A stretch of 64,000 nucleotides of DNA from Neorhizobium galegae bv. officinalis. Lineage in GTDB: Bacteria; Pseudomonadota; Alphaproteobacteria; Rhizobiales; Rhizobiaceae. The notes beneath the pieces are model-generated. The model saw only the letters and a list, made by a program, of their open reading frames with translations, was not told where the DNA came from and did not search any database. How positions within the stretch are numbered: the stretch's first letter is position 1; every line of letters begins with the position of its first letter. The DNA lies in the NCBI GenBank assembly GCA_000985875.1, contig CCRI01000008.1, positions 186,001-250,000 on the forward strand, read 5' to 3'. Below are positions 1-8,431 of this stretch, piece by piece. Made by a program: the position numbers and the translations under genes.

Positions 1-650
1 AACACGAATTCCCTCGCCTTGCGGAAGCCCGGCAGCGGCTTCACCGACGCATTGAAATAGGCGCTTTCGGAGACGGAGCCCTGTTCCTTCACCAGCACCT
101 TCGCCTGGGCGGCATTGCCATAACCGACGACCGCAACCAGCCGTCCGCCATCGCGCAACTGTTCCAGAAGCGCGGCAGGTACTTCCTCGACGGCACCGTT
201 GACGAAAACCAGGTCATAGGGCGCCTCGGCGGCATAACCATTCTCGAGATCGCCGGTAACGACCGCGACATTGTCGTAGCCAAGCGAGGAGAGCGTCGCG
301 GTTGCCTGCGCGGCCAGCGCCTCATCCGCCTCCAGCGAGACGACCGAGCCGGCGATCAGCGACAGGACGGCGGTCGCATAACCGCTGCCGGTACCGATTT
401 CGAGCACGACGTCGTCCTTGGTGATTGCCGCAAGCTGCAGAAGCTTGGCAAGCGGCGAAGCCTCCATCAGATAGCGACCGGGGGCAATTTCGATGTCCGT
501 ATCGATATAGGCGAGCGACTTTGCCTTTGCCGGCACGAAGGCTTCGCGCGGAACATTGTAGAAGGCCCGCAGAACCGAATGCGACGTGACATCGGTGGTG
601 CGGATCTGATTTTCGACCATCTTCGTCCGTGCTGCTTCGAAATCCATCAT
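1..650 (-). CDS. pcm: Protein-L-isoaspartate O-methyltransferase, 3' end cut by window edge
   Basis: SAM-dependent methyltransferase of the PCMT family, which methylates L-isoaspartyl residues to start repair of damaged proteins in the cytoplasm. The reading frame runs from two adjacent ATGs (650, 647) to the window edge with no stop. About 216 residues are visible, close to the usual full length, so only the last residue or so is missing. The SAM-binding motif VLEIGTGSGYATAV lies near residues 82-95, and the family's DLVFVNGAVEEVP segment follows. In rhizobia this gene commonly sits just upstream of tolC, which would lie outside the window. That neighbour is inferred, not seen. Confidence 0.9.
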   Translation of the reverse strand, partial: MMDFEAARTKMVENQIRTTDVTSHSVLRAFYNVPREAFVPAKAKSLAYIDTDIEIAPGRYLMEASPLAKLLQLAAITKDDVVLEIGTGSGYATAVLSLIAGSVVSLEADEALAAQATATLSSLGYDNVAVVTGDLENGYAAEAPYDLVFVNGAVEEVPAALLEQLRDGGRLVAVVGYGNAAQAKVLVKEQGSVSESAYFNASVKPLPGFRKAREFV

Positions 651-747
651 CTCAGTCGTCCCAAATCACCCGGCGGTGCGCCGATCTACGCATGACCGTC
701 TTACTGACGGCAAGACATGCTTTCAAGACACTGGTCGCTTTCGAAGC

Positions 748-779
748 AAAAAAGCGGAGGAGACAGCCTCCTTCTCCGC
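748..779 (-). terminator. Rho-independent terminator of the small gene at 804-1001
   Basis: Read on the minus strand, a G+C-rich stem (GCGGAG at 779-774 pairing with CTCCGC at 759-754, with an additional GGAG/CTCC pairing inside) is followed by six T residues (753-748). It lies 25 bases after the stop of the small minus-strand gene. Confidence 0.65.
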
Positions 780-803
780 GGGCCCAACCCTGGCGGGCCA
801 GGC

Positions 804-1001
804 TCAAGCGTAAGCCGGCGGTGCTTCTTCCAGCTTGCGGATGGTCACGTAGTCCCGACCATAGGAAGAACGCAGGCTGTGGTCCTTGTCGAAGGCAGAC
901 TGCTCGGCGGAGGTCAGCGGGAACATGCCGTCGGCGAATGTACCGGTGCCTTCGACCTCGTTGGCCGCCTGACGGTGTACGTTGATTATCCTGGTGATCA
1001 T
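804..1001 (-). CDS. Small conserved-looking protein of unknown function, 65 aa
   Basis: A 65-residue protein starting at an ATG preceded by GGAGGG at a good distance, which supports real translation. It is polar, with no membrane segment, signal peptide or cysteine. The middle contains FADGMFPLTSAEQSAF and the end YGRDYVTIRKLEE. A hairpin with a T-run follows the stop, so it appears to be a single-gene transcription unit between pcm and tRNA-Cys. I recall similar short proteins in rhizobial genomes but cannot name a family or function. Confidence 0.7.
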   Translation of the reverse strand: MITRIINVHRQAANEVEGTGTFADGMFPLTSAEQSAFDKDHSLRSSYGRDYVTIRKLEEAPPAYA

Positions 1002-1172
1002 GCGCCTTCCCTCCGTTCCACCCCGTAATTGCTGAGCGGGCCTTTCTGTTCCGAGACTAGGAGGAGAAAGTTAAAAATTAACCATGTTGCAGCGCACACA
1101 AAAATGCGTGGTAAATGCTTGGTATCAAAGCACGTTTGGATTTGAGGAATAGGTCCGGGAAGAAGGGGGAAT

Positions 1173-1246
1173 TGGAGGCCTCGCCGAGAATCGAACTCGG
1201 GTGCAAGGATTTGCAGTCCTCTGCGTCACCACTCCGCCACGAGGCC
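1173..1246 (-). tRNA. tRNA-Cys (GCA anticodon)
   Basis: On the minus strand the sequence starts GGCCTCG and ends CGAGGCC-T-CCA, giving a perfect 7-bp acceptor stem, a U discriminator as expected for tRNA-Cys, and an encoded CCA. The anticodon loop reads CTGCAAA, so the anticodon is GCA. The T arm contains GTTCGATTC. Total length is 74 nt. Confidence 0.96.
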
Positions 1247-1524
1247 GTCCGAACGCATAAAGAGCGAGTGGTGTCGGGCGTTTAGAACGAATCGAATAAC
1301 GGCGCAAGCGGGTTTGGCCCGTTTGTCATTTTTTTCCTGCACGAGGCAAGAAAGGCCACAGCCGGCAGGTCGAGAATTGCATCCCCGGGCCCTGCCCCTG
1401 CGTTCGCAGAGCCCTCGGATGAACGCCGGGATGTCATCCAAGCCGGCTTCATAAAAAATTCACCAAACCGACGGAACCAAGTTCTTTCGGATGAGTTCTC
1501 TACGCCGCAATGCAAGGTGTAGAC

Positions 1525-1782
1525 ATGACGAGTAACGTAACTGAAGCAGATGCCGTGTGGAGTTCCCCGGTCAGAGTACGCGTTGGATACGGTTTCCCGG
1601 AAACGATCCGCGGGCCCAAAGAAGCCCTGGAGTACCTCAACTGGCGCTGGCCGGTGCGCGAAGGTACCTATTACATCAAGGCCCTGAAGGAGTGCGCCGC
1701 CTGCCTGCAGCGCAAGCTCCCGCTGGAAAAGGTGCGGGAAACCTTCGTTCTCGCCAGCATCGAAGCCAAAATGTTGAACTGA
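1525..1782 (+). CDS. DUF982 domain protein
   Basis: An 85-residue protein of the DUF982 family, small proteins of unknown role that are multiplied in rhizobia. Visible family features are a tryptophan and PV near the start (WSSPVRVRVGYG), then an I-x-GP-x-EAL-x-YL stretch, a WP pair, and a C-terminal C-x-x-CLQRKLPLEKVRETF helix. The ATG at 1525 is preceded by AAGGTG at 6 bases. An alternative ATG at 1510 would add five residues. A second DUF982 protein lies at 39611-39853. Confidence 0.8.
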   Translation: MTSNVTEADAVWSSPVRVRVGYGFPETIRGPKEALEYLNWRWPVREGTYYIKALKECAACLQRKLPLEKVRETFVLASIEAKMLN

Positions 1783-2098
1783 CCTCGATCCTTTCCCACG
1801 TCGGCAGGGTTCCGCGATGAGGCGGAGCCTCGAAGCGCCGACCACCTTCGGAAAGGGTTTGTTAAGCTTTCTTACCGGGACGTTCGTTAAAGGATTTTCC
1901 TTAAAACGTGAGGTGACGGCGATGTTGTCGTCTTTTATCCCGTGAGAAGGATCGCCATGACGGCGATGGTTCAGTATGAAACTCAATGTTTCTGACGCCT
2001 TGGCGGCGTGCGCGACCGTTGGTTCGCTTTCCAGCATCCTGTATGTAGGGCATCTTTTCATGGCCCTATTTTAAAGCCTGCCGATCACACGGCGGCGC
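1783..2098. other. Intergenic region with no recognised gene
   Basis: This 316-base stretch separates the DUF982 gene (+) from the converging small gene at 2099-2383 (-). It contains several TTAA-rich patches around 1855-1910 and no open frame with a convincing ribosome binding site and family match. I saw no tRNA, terminator with a T-run or repeat in it. Confidence 0.5.
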
Positions 2099-2383
2099 TT
2101 ACGCTGGCCAGTAGAAGTCGGAACGGTAATCAGCCGGGATGTCGGCCAATCTGGCGATGGCTTCGGCAACGAAACCGATCTGCATGGCCAGATAACGGAT
2201 TTCGCGCGGCACCGGTATGCCGGTCATTGTTTCGCGATTGCGCCAGGTTTCGTACCCGGTCGACCTTATCCGCCGTTCGGCCTCGCGAAGCACGTCGTCG
2301 CGGCTCGGCATCTCGCCCTCGGCCAGATCGGCAGGCTTCGCCACGCAGGCCGCAAGCCCACCCTCGATCACTCTCAGACCCAT
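2099..2383 (-). CDS. Hypothetical protein, 94 aa
   Basis: The ATG at 2383 is preceded by ACGAGGGTGACC, giving a Shine-Dalgarno sequence at a normal distance. An upstream in-frame TTG at 2413 looks less likely. The protein is soluble and mostly helical, with a charged core (EMPSRDDVLREAERRIRSTG) and the segment PREIRYLAMQIGFVAEAIARL, and it ends in YWPA. I do not recognise a named domain. It stands alone, with its promoter side towards the 2400-2552 region. Confidence 0.65.
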   Translation of the reverse strand: MGLRVIEGGLAACVAKPADLAEGEMPSRDDVLREAERRIRSTGYETWRNRETMTGIPVPREIRYLAMQIGFVAEAIARLADIPADYRSDFYWPA

Positions 2384-2552
2384 GGTCACCCTCGTCTTCA
2401 ATCCCGGGAGCAATCCTAGTGATTCGAGGGGCGACGCGCCAGAGTCCCTGCGGCAACACTAAAGTAGCGACAACTCAGCGACTATGGTAGAATTAGGCTG
2501 TTGCCGGGTGGGGGAGCACCGGGCGGCGAACATGCGGTAGGAGGAGACCGTG

Positions 2553-2657
2553 ATGCAGTATCTGGAATTCATCACCACGCTCAATCCGGTGGTTCTGGCG
2601 ATCCTCGCGATCGTGCTGGCCTGCGGTGCGTACGACTACTGGGCCCAGTCCCGGTAG
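2553..2657 (+). CDS. Candidate 34-residue single-pass membrane peptide
   Basis: An ATG at 2553 follows a strong AGGAGGAG Shine-Dalgarno sequence (2539-2546) and opens a 34-codon frame ending in TAG. The peptide has a polar start (MQYLEFITTLNP), a continuous hydrophobic stretch of about 16 residues (VVLAILAIVLACGAY) and a short polar end (WAQSR). This is the layout of a small bitopic membrane protein. It is too short to recognise by family. It precedes the ExoD-like gene by about 120 bases on the same strand. Confidence 0.5.
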   Translation: MQYLEFITTLNPVVLAILAIVLACGAYDYWAQSR

Positions 2658-2774
2658 AGGACTGCGTAACCCTTGATTTTCCGGGGGCCGGACGTTCACG
2701 TTTCCGGCAGGGTGTGGCTCGCGCCTTTGCGAGGACACGGTTTGTTGATATCCATGCCGCCCAACTGAAGCGGA

Positions 2775-3431
2775 ATGGAGAAACGAAGAGTGAGCGCAAG
2801 CATCGAGTTCGACGATACCTCAACTTCGCTGAGCGGCACGCTGCGGCAGCTTATCGACGGCATCACGGGTCAGTCGGTGACGCTGCGCCAATTGATGGAC
2901 GCGGTCGGCGAACAGGGCCTGCTGCTCATCTGCGCCGTCGCCTCCCTGCCCTTCCTCCTCCCCGTGTCTATCCCCGGCGTCAGCACCGTGTTCGGGGCGG
3001 CGATCATCCTGATCAGCCTGGCGATCACCGCCAACCGGCTGCCGTGGCTACCGAAGAAAATCCTCGACCGTGAGCTCGATACGAAAAAACTGCTGCCGGC
3101 GCTGGAAAAGGGCGTCAGCATCGTCTCGCGCCTCGACCGGTTCCTGAAGCCGCGCATCTCCGCATTGACCACCGGGCGGCTCGTCAACAGGTTGAACGGC
3201 CTGGCGATCGCAGCCGGCGGCGTGCTCCTGATGTTTCCGCTGGGTCTGGTGCCCTTCTCCAACACGCTGCCGGCGATCGCAATCCTGCTTCTGTCGACCG
3301 GCATGATCCAGCGCGACGGGCTCATCGTGCTCGGCGGCTACCTCTTCAACGTCGTGACTGTGATCTATTTTGGCGTGCTCGCCTATCTGGCGTTCAGCGC
3401 CGGCCAGGGAATCGCTTCGATGTTCGCCTGA
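2775..3431 (+). CDS. ExoD-family exopolysaccharide synthesis membrane protein
   Basis: A 218-residue integral membrane protein of the ExoD family, first known from rhizobial exopolysaccharide and alkali-sensitivity mutants. Its biochemical role is unsettled. The order seen is a polar N-terminus with LRQLIDGITGQSVTLRQLMD, a hydrophobic pair of helices near residues 47-90 containing PFLLPVSIPGVSTVFG, a charged cytoplasmic loop, and two or more helices from about 140 (LMFPLGLVPFSNTLPAIAIL) to the end. These proline/glycine-rich motifs are typical of the family. The ATG at 2775 has a weak ribosome site, and a GTG at 2790 is an alternative start. Confidence 0.85.
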   Translation: MEKRRVSASIEFDDTSTSLSGTLRQLIDGITGQSVTLRQLMDAVGEQGLLLICAVASLPFLLPVSIPGVSTVFGAAIILISLAITANRLPWLPKKILDRELDTKKLLPALEKGVSIVSRLDRFLKPRISALTTGRLVNRLNGLAIAAGGVLLMFPLGLVPFSNTLPAIAILLLSTGMIQRDGLIVLGGYLFNVVTVIYFGVLAYLAFSAGQGIASMFA

Positions 3432-3445
3432 GTTGGGGGGCAGCC

Positions 3446-3733
3446 TTATCGCTGCTCGGCCTTGCGCGCCCGCCGCCTTGCCCACCAGAGCCCGATACGC
3501 CGCCGCTGACGCCGCACGAAGGGCAGATCGTGCGAAAGCACCAGGAAGCCGAGCGGCACCATCCAGAAGCCGAGAATCGGCAGGAAACCGAGCACACCGC
3601 CGAAAATCAGGCCGAGACCGACGGTGACTCGGCCGATCCGCGAGCGCGGCATGGGAATCTGTACGCTTCCGAGCGCCAGCTTGCCGCTCTGCGGGTCCAT
3701 TCCAAATCGCTTCGGCTTCCGTTCGCCTGCCAC
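3446..3733 (-). CDS. Small membrane protein, PGPGW-like
   Basis: A 95-residue protein with a basic N-terminus, one long or two short hydrophobic segments at about residues 33-68 (VGLGLIFGGVLGFLPILGFW, then MVPLGFLVLSHD), and a strongly basic tail (RRQRRRIGLWWARRRARKAE). The GGVLGFLPILGFWMVPLG pattern resembles the PGPGW family of putative transmembrane proteins. Function is unknown. It ends 15 bases from the end of the converging ExoD-like gene. Confidence 0.65.
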   Translation of the reverse strand: MAGERKPKRFGMDPQSGKLALGSVQIPMPRSRIGRVTVGLGLIFGGVLGFLPILGFWMVPLGFLVLSHDLPFVRRQRRRIGLWWARRRARKAEQR

Positions 3734-3892
3734 TCTTGATTATCCTCACCGGTTAAGGGCCTAGCTTTGCCCGGGAAATGGGGCTTTAGCGGGGATAAAA
3801 CAACCAAGTTCGATTTTTTTGCAAAAACCGCTTGGCAAAACGACAAAGCATTTGTATTACCCGCCGCACACGCCGCGACCCTTCGCGGATGA

Positions 3893-3967
3893 TCCCTGGT
3901 AGCTCAGCGGTAGAGCATTCGACTGTTAATCGACAGGTCGCCGGTTCGAATCCGGCCCGGGGAGCCA
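3893..3967 (+). tRNA. tRNA-Asn (GTT anticodon)
   Basis: The acceptor stem TCCCTGG pairs with CCGGGGA (one G-U pair), followed by a G discriminator and an encoded CCA. The D arm contains AGCTCAGCGGTAGAGC, the anticodon loop CTGTTAA gives anticodon GTT, and the T arm contains GGTTCGAATCC. Length is 75 nt. Confidence 0.96.
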
Positions 3968-3975
3968 ATTTCAAC

Positions 3976-4001
3976 AAAAGCGCGCTTTACGGCGCGCTTT
4001 T
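3976..4001 (+). terminator. Terminator downstream of tRNA-Asn
   Basis: A perfect inverted repeat AAAAGCGCGC / GCGCGCTTTT, with a six-base loop and a closing T-run, begins nine bases after the tRNA 3' end. Confidence 0.8.
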
Positions 4002-4242
4002 GTCGTTTCAGGTCCTGCGAATTCCGATTTCCACTCCCCGTCGTCGCCATAGTGGCCGGCAGAGCCACAGGGCATCGGGAACTCGATGGAGGTTGCGATT
4101 CCAGCCTTCAAATAGCGCAGAGTGCAAAGACGACATGGTCGTCACCGGCGGAGATCTTGAAGACCGCCGCGCTGTAGGTACCCGCGATGAGCCTGGCGCC
4201 CTGTTCCGCGCGGTGGCGAGCGGACCGGCTTCCCTGCCGAGC

Positions 4243-5346
4243 CTATTTCAGACCGAACAATTCCACCGCATTGTCGCGGAAGATCGCAGAGCGCTCGGCC
4301 TGCGTCAGCGGCACCTTGAAGGCGAAGCGCGGGTCGTCGAAATCCCAGTGCGGATAGTCGGTCGAGAACATCAGCCGGTCGGTGCCGATCCAGCGCAGGA
4401 TATCGAGGAGGTGCCGGTTGTTCTCCGGCTCCTCGATCGGCTGGGTCGTGTACCAGAAATTCTCGCGCACATATTCGGACGGCTTGCGCTTCACATGCGG
4501 AACCTCGTCGCGCATGCGCTTCCATTCGCGGTCGAGCCGCCAGACGAGCGACGGCAGCCAGGAGAACCCGCCTTCGACGAGCACGATCTTCAGTTTCGGG
4601 AACTGCTCGAACACGCCTTCGAGAATCATGCTGGAGAGCACGGTCTGGAGGCTGTTGGAGGCTGCGTAATGTTCCTCCAGATAAAACGAGCTCCAGCCGG
4701 ACGGCGTGTTCGGGCGGTAGCCGAAGGCGCTGGTATGCAGGCCGATCGGCAGGCCGTAATGTTCGGCCGCCTCGTAGATCGGCCAGTAGCGACGGCGGCC
4801 GCAGGGCTCCAGCGTGCGCGGCGGCATGGCGATCTGCACGAAGCGGCGGTCGGTGACGCGCCGGTCGATCTCGGCGACCGATTCCCTCGCATCCTCCTGC
4901 GAGATGCAGATGGAGGCTTTGAGCCGCGGTTCCGGCCCGGCAAATTTGTCGATCTGCCAATCGTTCAGGGCCGCGCAGAGCGCTGCACCGAGCTCCTGGT
5001 TGAAAGCCATGCTGCCGGCCGCGAGCGGCTGCAGGATGCCGAAATCGATGTTGCACTCGTCAAGCAGCTGTTGCTGCAGGAATGCCAGGTCCGATGCCGG
5101 CGGGCCGCCGTTCGGAGGCCAGGAATCGCGGCGCATGCCGTTGCCCGGCGTCATGCGCGGATAGGGCAGCGTACCGAGCAAGGGATTTGCCGTGCGCACC
5201 GCGAAATCCCGCACATGCGTTTTCCACCGTTCGGGCAGGTAGTCGAGCAACTGGTCCGGCCGGGAGAAAGCGGGATGCACGTCGCAATCCACCACGCCCT
5301 GCATCTGGGCCTTTTCCTGGCTGCGTTCGAGTACTGGGGTTTCCAT
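4243..5346 (-). CDS. Metal-dependent amidohydrolase family protein (ACMSD-like), paralogue A
   Basis: A 367-residue member of the amidohydrolase-2/ACMSD-like family, TIM-barrel enzymes that hydrolyse or decarboxylate carboxylated ring compounds. Metal-site motifs are visible: VDCDVHP near residue 20, GLHTSAFG near 195 and FSTDYPHWDF near 330. The sequence WPIYEAAEHYGLPIG before the second motif is also seen in the neighbouring paralogue. It is the last gene of a minus-strand operon (GMC oxidoreductase, amidohydrolase B, this gene), five bases after amidohydrolase B. No signal peptide is seen, so it is probably cytoplasmic. The substrate is unknown. Confidence 0.85.
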   Translation of the reverse strand: METPVLERSQEKAQMQGVVDCDVHPAFSRPDQLLDYLPERWKTHVRDFAVRTANPLLGTLPYPRMTPGNGMRRDSWPPNGGPPASDLAFLQQQLLDECNIDFGILQPLAAGSMAFNQELGAALCAALNDWQIDKFAGPEPRLKASICISQEDARESVAEIDRRVTDRRFVQIAMPPRTLEPCGRRRYWPIYEAAEHYGLPIGLHTSAFGYRPNTPSGWSSFYLEEHYAASNSLQTVLSSMILEGVFEQFPKLKIVLVEGGFSWLPSLVWRLDREWKRMRDEVPHVKRKPSEYVRENFWYTTQPIEEPENNRHLLDILRWIGTDRLMFSTDYPHWDFDDPRFAFKVPLTQAERSAIFRDNAVELFGLK

Positions 5347-5351
5347 GGGGA

Positions 5352-6434
5352 TCAGCCTCCAAATCTCGGATAGGTAGAGAGAACGTTGTCGCGAAGGATC
5401 TTGTTCAACTTGGCTTCCGGCAGGCCCTCGGGCAGCACGTCCAGTCCCTCGAAATGCCAGTGCGGATAATCCGAGGAGAACAGCAGCATATCATCGCTGA
5501 GCAAATGGTCGAGCGTCCTGGCGACGTCCTCGACGTCGTCGGGGCCGTCGAAAGGCTGCGACGTCATGCGGATGTGCCGACGGATGATGTCGGCCGGCGC
5601 GTCCTTGACCCACGGCACCTCGATGCGCGTGCCGCGCCAGTCCTTGCTCATGCGCCACATCAGCGCGGGCATCCAGGTGACGCCGGACTCGATCATCACC
5701 GCCTTCAGCTTCGGATATTTGACGAAGACGCCCTCGGAAATCAGGCTCGCGACCTGGGTGGAGAAACCCTGCGGCTGAACTACATGGTCCTCGATCAGGA
5801 AGGAGTGGAAACCGCTATGGCTCGGCGCGTGGCGGAAATTCGATCCGGCATGGATGCCGATCGGCAGGCCATGTTTCTCGGCCGCCTCGTAGATCGGCCA
5901 GTAGGTGCGCCGGCCGAGCGGCAGCTCGGTCATGGCAAGCGTCAGAACCTGCACGAAGCGCTTGTCCTCGGCGCGGCGCTCGATCTCCTCGACCGCCGCC
6001 TCGACATTCTGGAACGGCACCAGCATCGATGCCCTGAGGCGGCTATCGCGGCTCAGCCACTTGTCGGCGAGCCAGTCGTTGGTGGCGCGGCATATGGCGG
6101 CTGCGAGGTAAGGATCGAACAGGGCGTGGGCGCCCGAAACCACGTTGAGGATGGCGCCTTCCAGGCCGAGCGGGTCGAGCAGGTTCTTCTGCACCTGCGC
6201 AAGCGGATCGCCGCTCCACGTCCAGTCCGGCCGCATATAGGGGCGTGTGCGCTCAGGGTAGCCCATCAGCTCCAGCACGTCGACTTCCCGCGACGTGACA
6301 ATCTCCTGCCAGTAGTCGTCGAGATAGGGGATGAGGTCGGCGCGACGCGGTGTCGGCGGGTGGACGTCGCAATCGATCGCCCCGGCGGTTTCGAATCTGG
6401 CCATCTTCTTTTCCGTCTCGCTTATCGTTGACAT
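5352..6434 (-). CDS. Metal-dependent amidohydrolase family protein (ACMSD-like), paralogue B
   Basis: A 360-residue paralogue of the next gene, with the same order of motifs: AIDCDVHPP near residue 20, GIHAGSNF near 190 and LFSSDYPHWHFEG near 320. These correspond to the DxH, barrel His and final Asp metal ligands of amidohydrolase-2 proteins. The start ATG at 6434 is used here, and an internal ATG about ten codons later (KKMARF) is possible. It lies between the GMC oxidoreductase and paralogue A with short gaps (25 and 5 bases). Having two diverged copies in one operon suggests two successive or alternative substrates. Confidence 0.85.
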   Translation of the reverse strand: MSTISETEKKMARFETAGAIDCDVHPPTPRRADLIPYLDDYWQEIVTSREVDVLELMGYPERTRPYMRPDWTWSGDPLAQVQKNLLDPLGLEGAILNVVSGAHALFDPYLAAAICRATNDWLADKWLSRDSRLRASMLVPFQNVEAAVEEIERRAEDKRFVQVLTLAMTELPLGRRTYWPIYEAAEKHGLPIGIHAGSNFRHAPSHSGFHSFLIEDHVVQPQGFSTQVASLISEGVFVKYPKLKAVMIESGVTWMPALMWRMSKDWRGTRIEVPWVKDAPADIIRRHIRMTSQPFDGPDDVEDVARTLDHLLSDDMLLFSSDYPHWHFEGLDVLPEGLPEAKLNKILRDNVLSTYPRFGG

Positions 6435-6459
6435 CTGTGCTGCTTTCCCATGCGCGGCT

Positions 6460-8106
6460 TCATGCCGCCTGCGTCCCCATCTTTTCCTCGAGCCCCAGCC
6501 TTTCCTCGCGGATGAAATCCGCCGCCTTTTCCGCGATCATAACGGTCGGGGCCTGGGTGTTGCCGGAGACGATGGTGGGCATGATCGAGGCATCGACGAC
6601 GCGCAGGCCGGTGAGGCCGTGAACCCGCAGCCGATCGTCGACCACCGCCGTGCGGTCGCGGCCCATCTTGCAGGTGCCGACGGGATGGAAGGTGGTGTTG
6701 AGGGTTTGGCGGGCGTAATCGAGCATGTCGTCGTGGGACTGCACGGCATCAGTCGGCGCGATTTCCTGCGGCTCGAAACGCGCCATGGCGGGGCTTGCAG
6801 CAATGCGCCGAACCGCCTCGATCGACCGTATCAGGATCTCTCGGTCCGCTTCCTCTTTCAGGAAATTGTGCAGGATGCACGGCTGGGCCGAAGGGTCGCT
6901 ACCCGCGACGTGGCAATGGCCGCGGCTTTCCGGCCGCAGGATACAGGCCGACGAGGTGATGCCGGGGAACGGGTGCATGGCGCCGCCGAAACTCGGCGAT
7001 GTGGAGCCGGAGACGTGGATCTGGATTTCCGGTGCCGGCGCACCTGGCGTGGTCTTGAGGAAGACGCCGAGCAGCGTCGGCGAACCGCCGAGCGGCCCCC
7101 GTTTGGTCGCAAGATACTGCATGCCGAGCAGCATCCGGCCGAACCGCGTGCCGGCGCGAGTATTCAGCGTATGGGTATTGCTAAGACGGTGCTGTACCCT
7201 GATGTGCCAGTGGTCCTGCAGGTTTTCGCCGACACCCGGCAACGGGTGCAGCACCTTTATTCCGGCAGATGCAAGGATATCCGGCGCCCCCACGCCGGAG
7301 CGCTCGAGGATGGCCGGCGAGCTATAGGCTCCGGCCGACAGGATGACTTCCCTCCCCGCTTTCACCTCCTGGGTCTGACCGTCGAGGCTGAACAAGACGC
7401 CGCGCGCCCGCTTGCCGTCGAAGGTCACACGATCGACGAGCGCGCCGGTGACGACGGTCAGGTTGCGGCGGTTGCGGACAGGTTCCAGAAACGCGCGGGC
7501 GGTGGAATGGCGCACGCCATTCTTGATGGTGGCGACGAAGAAGGCCACGCCCTCGTTGTCGCCGGAATTGTAGTCGTCCGCAGCGGGAATGCCCTGCTCG
7601 ATCGCCGCCTGGCGATAGGCCTCCAGGGCCTGCCAGCGCACCTTGGGGTCGGAGACCGCCCATTCGCCCTCGGTGCCGTGCGCCTCGGAATCGGCCCCGT
7701 GGAAAGTTTCCGAGCGTTTGAAATAGGGGAGCACGCTTTCCCAGGACCAGCCGCGATTGCCGAGCTGCGCCCACTGGTCATAGTCGTAGGCATGGCCGCG
7801 CACATAGATCAGGCCATTGATGGCGGAACTGCCCCCGAGCATTTTTCCACGCGGCAGTGCGAGCCGGCGACCATCGAGGTGGGGTTCGGGCTCGCCCTTG
7901 TAGAGCCAGTCATATTGGGGTCTGCCGATGAGATGGGCGAGACCGAGCGGCATGTCGATATAGAAGCCCCGCCCCTCACCGCCGGCCTCGATCATCAGCA
8001 CCTCGACCGCCGGGTCCGCCGATAGCCGGTTGGCCAGAACGCAGCCTGCCGTGCCGCCGCCCACGATAACGTAGTCGTAGGTACGGGAATGCTCGAACGC
8101 ACCCAT
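6460..8106 (-). CDS. GMC-family FAD-dependent oxidoreductase (choline-dehydrogenase-like)
   Basis: A 548-residue flavoprotein of the glucose-methanol-choline family, which oxidises an alcohol to an aldehyde or ketone. Near the N-terminus are the ADP-binding motif VIVGGGTAGCVLANRL and the FAD ribose-binding acid in MIEAGG. The GMC signature MLGGSSAINGLIYVRGH follows around residues 88-104. The C-terminal active-site segments FHPVGTCKMG and VSGNTQAPTVM carry the expected His and Asn. No export signal is seen. It is the first gene of the operon with the two amidohydrolases and diverges from a binding-protein gene across a 325-base region. The natural substrate is not predictable from sequence. 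Confidence 0.9.
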   Translation of the reverse strand: MGAFEHSRTYDYVIVGGGTAGCVLANRLSADPAVEVLMIEAGGEGRGFYIDMPLGLAHLIGRPQYDWLYKGEPEPHLDGRRLALPRGKMLGGSSAINGLIYVRGHAYDYDQWAQLGNRGWSWESVLPYFKRSETFHGADSEAHGTEGEWAVSDPKVRWQALEAYRQAAIEQGIPAADDYNSGDNEGVAFFVATIKNGVRHSTARAFLEPVRNRRNLTVVTGALVDRVTFDGKRARGVLFSLDGQTQEVKAGREVILSAGAYSSPAILERSGVGAPDILASAGIKVLHPLPGVGENLQDHWHIRVQHRLSNTHTLNTRAGTRFGRMLLGMQYLATKRGPLGGSPTLLGVFLKTTPGAPAPEIQIHVSGSTSPSFGGAMHPFPGITSSACILRPESRGHCHVAGSDPSAQPCILHNFLKEEADREILIRSIEAVRRIAASPAMARFEPQEIAPTDAVQSHDDMLDYARQTLNTTFHPVGTCKMGRDRTAVVDDRLRVHGLTGLRVVDASIMPTIVSGNTQAPTVMIAEKAADFIREERLGLEEKMGTQAA

Positions 8107-8431
8107 GGTCTCTCCTCCACTTTCCGCAACAGGTAGCCGCGCGCCTCGCGGTCACGGCGCCGAAACGGGCACCGGAAGAGCCAAGGACACAGCGGCCGCA
8201 CAATCGCAGCCTCCCGTACAATCATGGCATACGAGCCGGTCGGAAGGAAGTCGTGTTGCGGCAAAACCGAACGCAAAAGTATACATCGGAATGCTCCTGT
8301 TGTAGATCTATCCGCGGCAGGCTGCCGCAATTCGGAAAGAGGAAGCCGAACTGCGAGCTCGATGTATGCATGCCTGACTGAAGGAACACGAATAGTCTCG
8401 TCAATCTGTTTCATCGGGGAGGAGCCCGGAG
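8107..8431. promoter_or_regulatory. Divergent control region between GMC operon and solute-binding protein
   Basis: This 325-base region holds the promoters for both directions. It contains two copies of a palindromic motif related to ATGTATACAT: AAGTATACAT at 8277-8286 and ATGTATGCAT at 8362-8371. An unrelated perfect inverted repeat, GCGGCA-ggc-TGCCGC, lies at 8314-8328. The second motif is about 60 bases before the start codon of the plus-strand gene, a normal operator position. A matching ATGTATACAT lies upstream of the Dpp-type operon at 16095-16104. Confidence 0.5.

Noticed and set aside
1282..2061. A 259-codon minus-strand frame across the DUF982 gene
   Set aside because: No family features; it runs antisense to a recognised DUF982 protein and lacks a ribosome binding site.
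3832..5373. A long plus-strand frame starting before tRNA-Asn
   Set aside because: It would read through the tRNA gene and antisense to amidohydrolase A.
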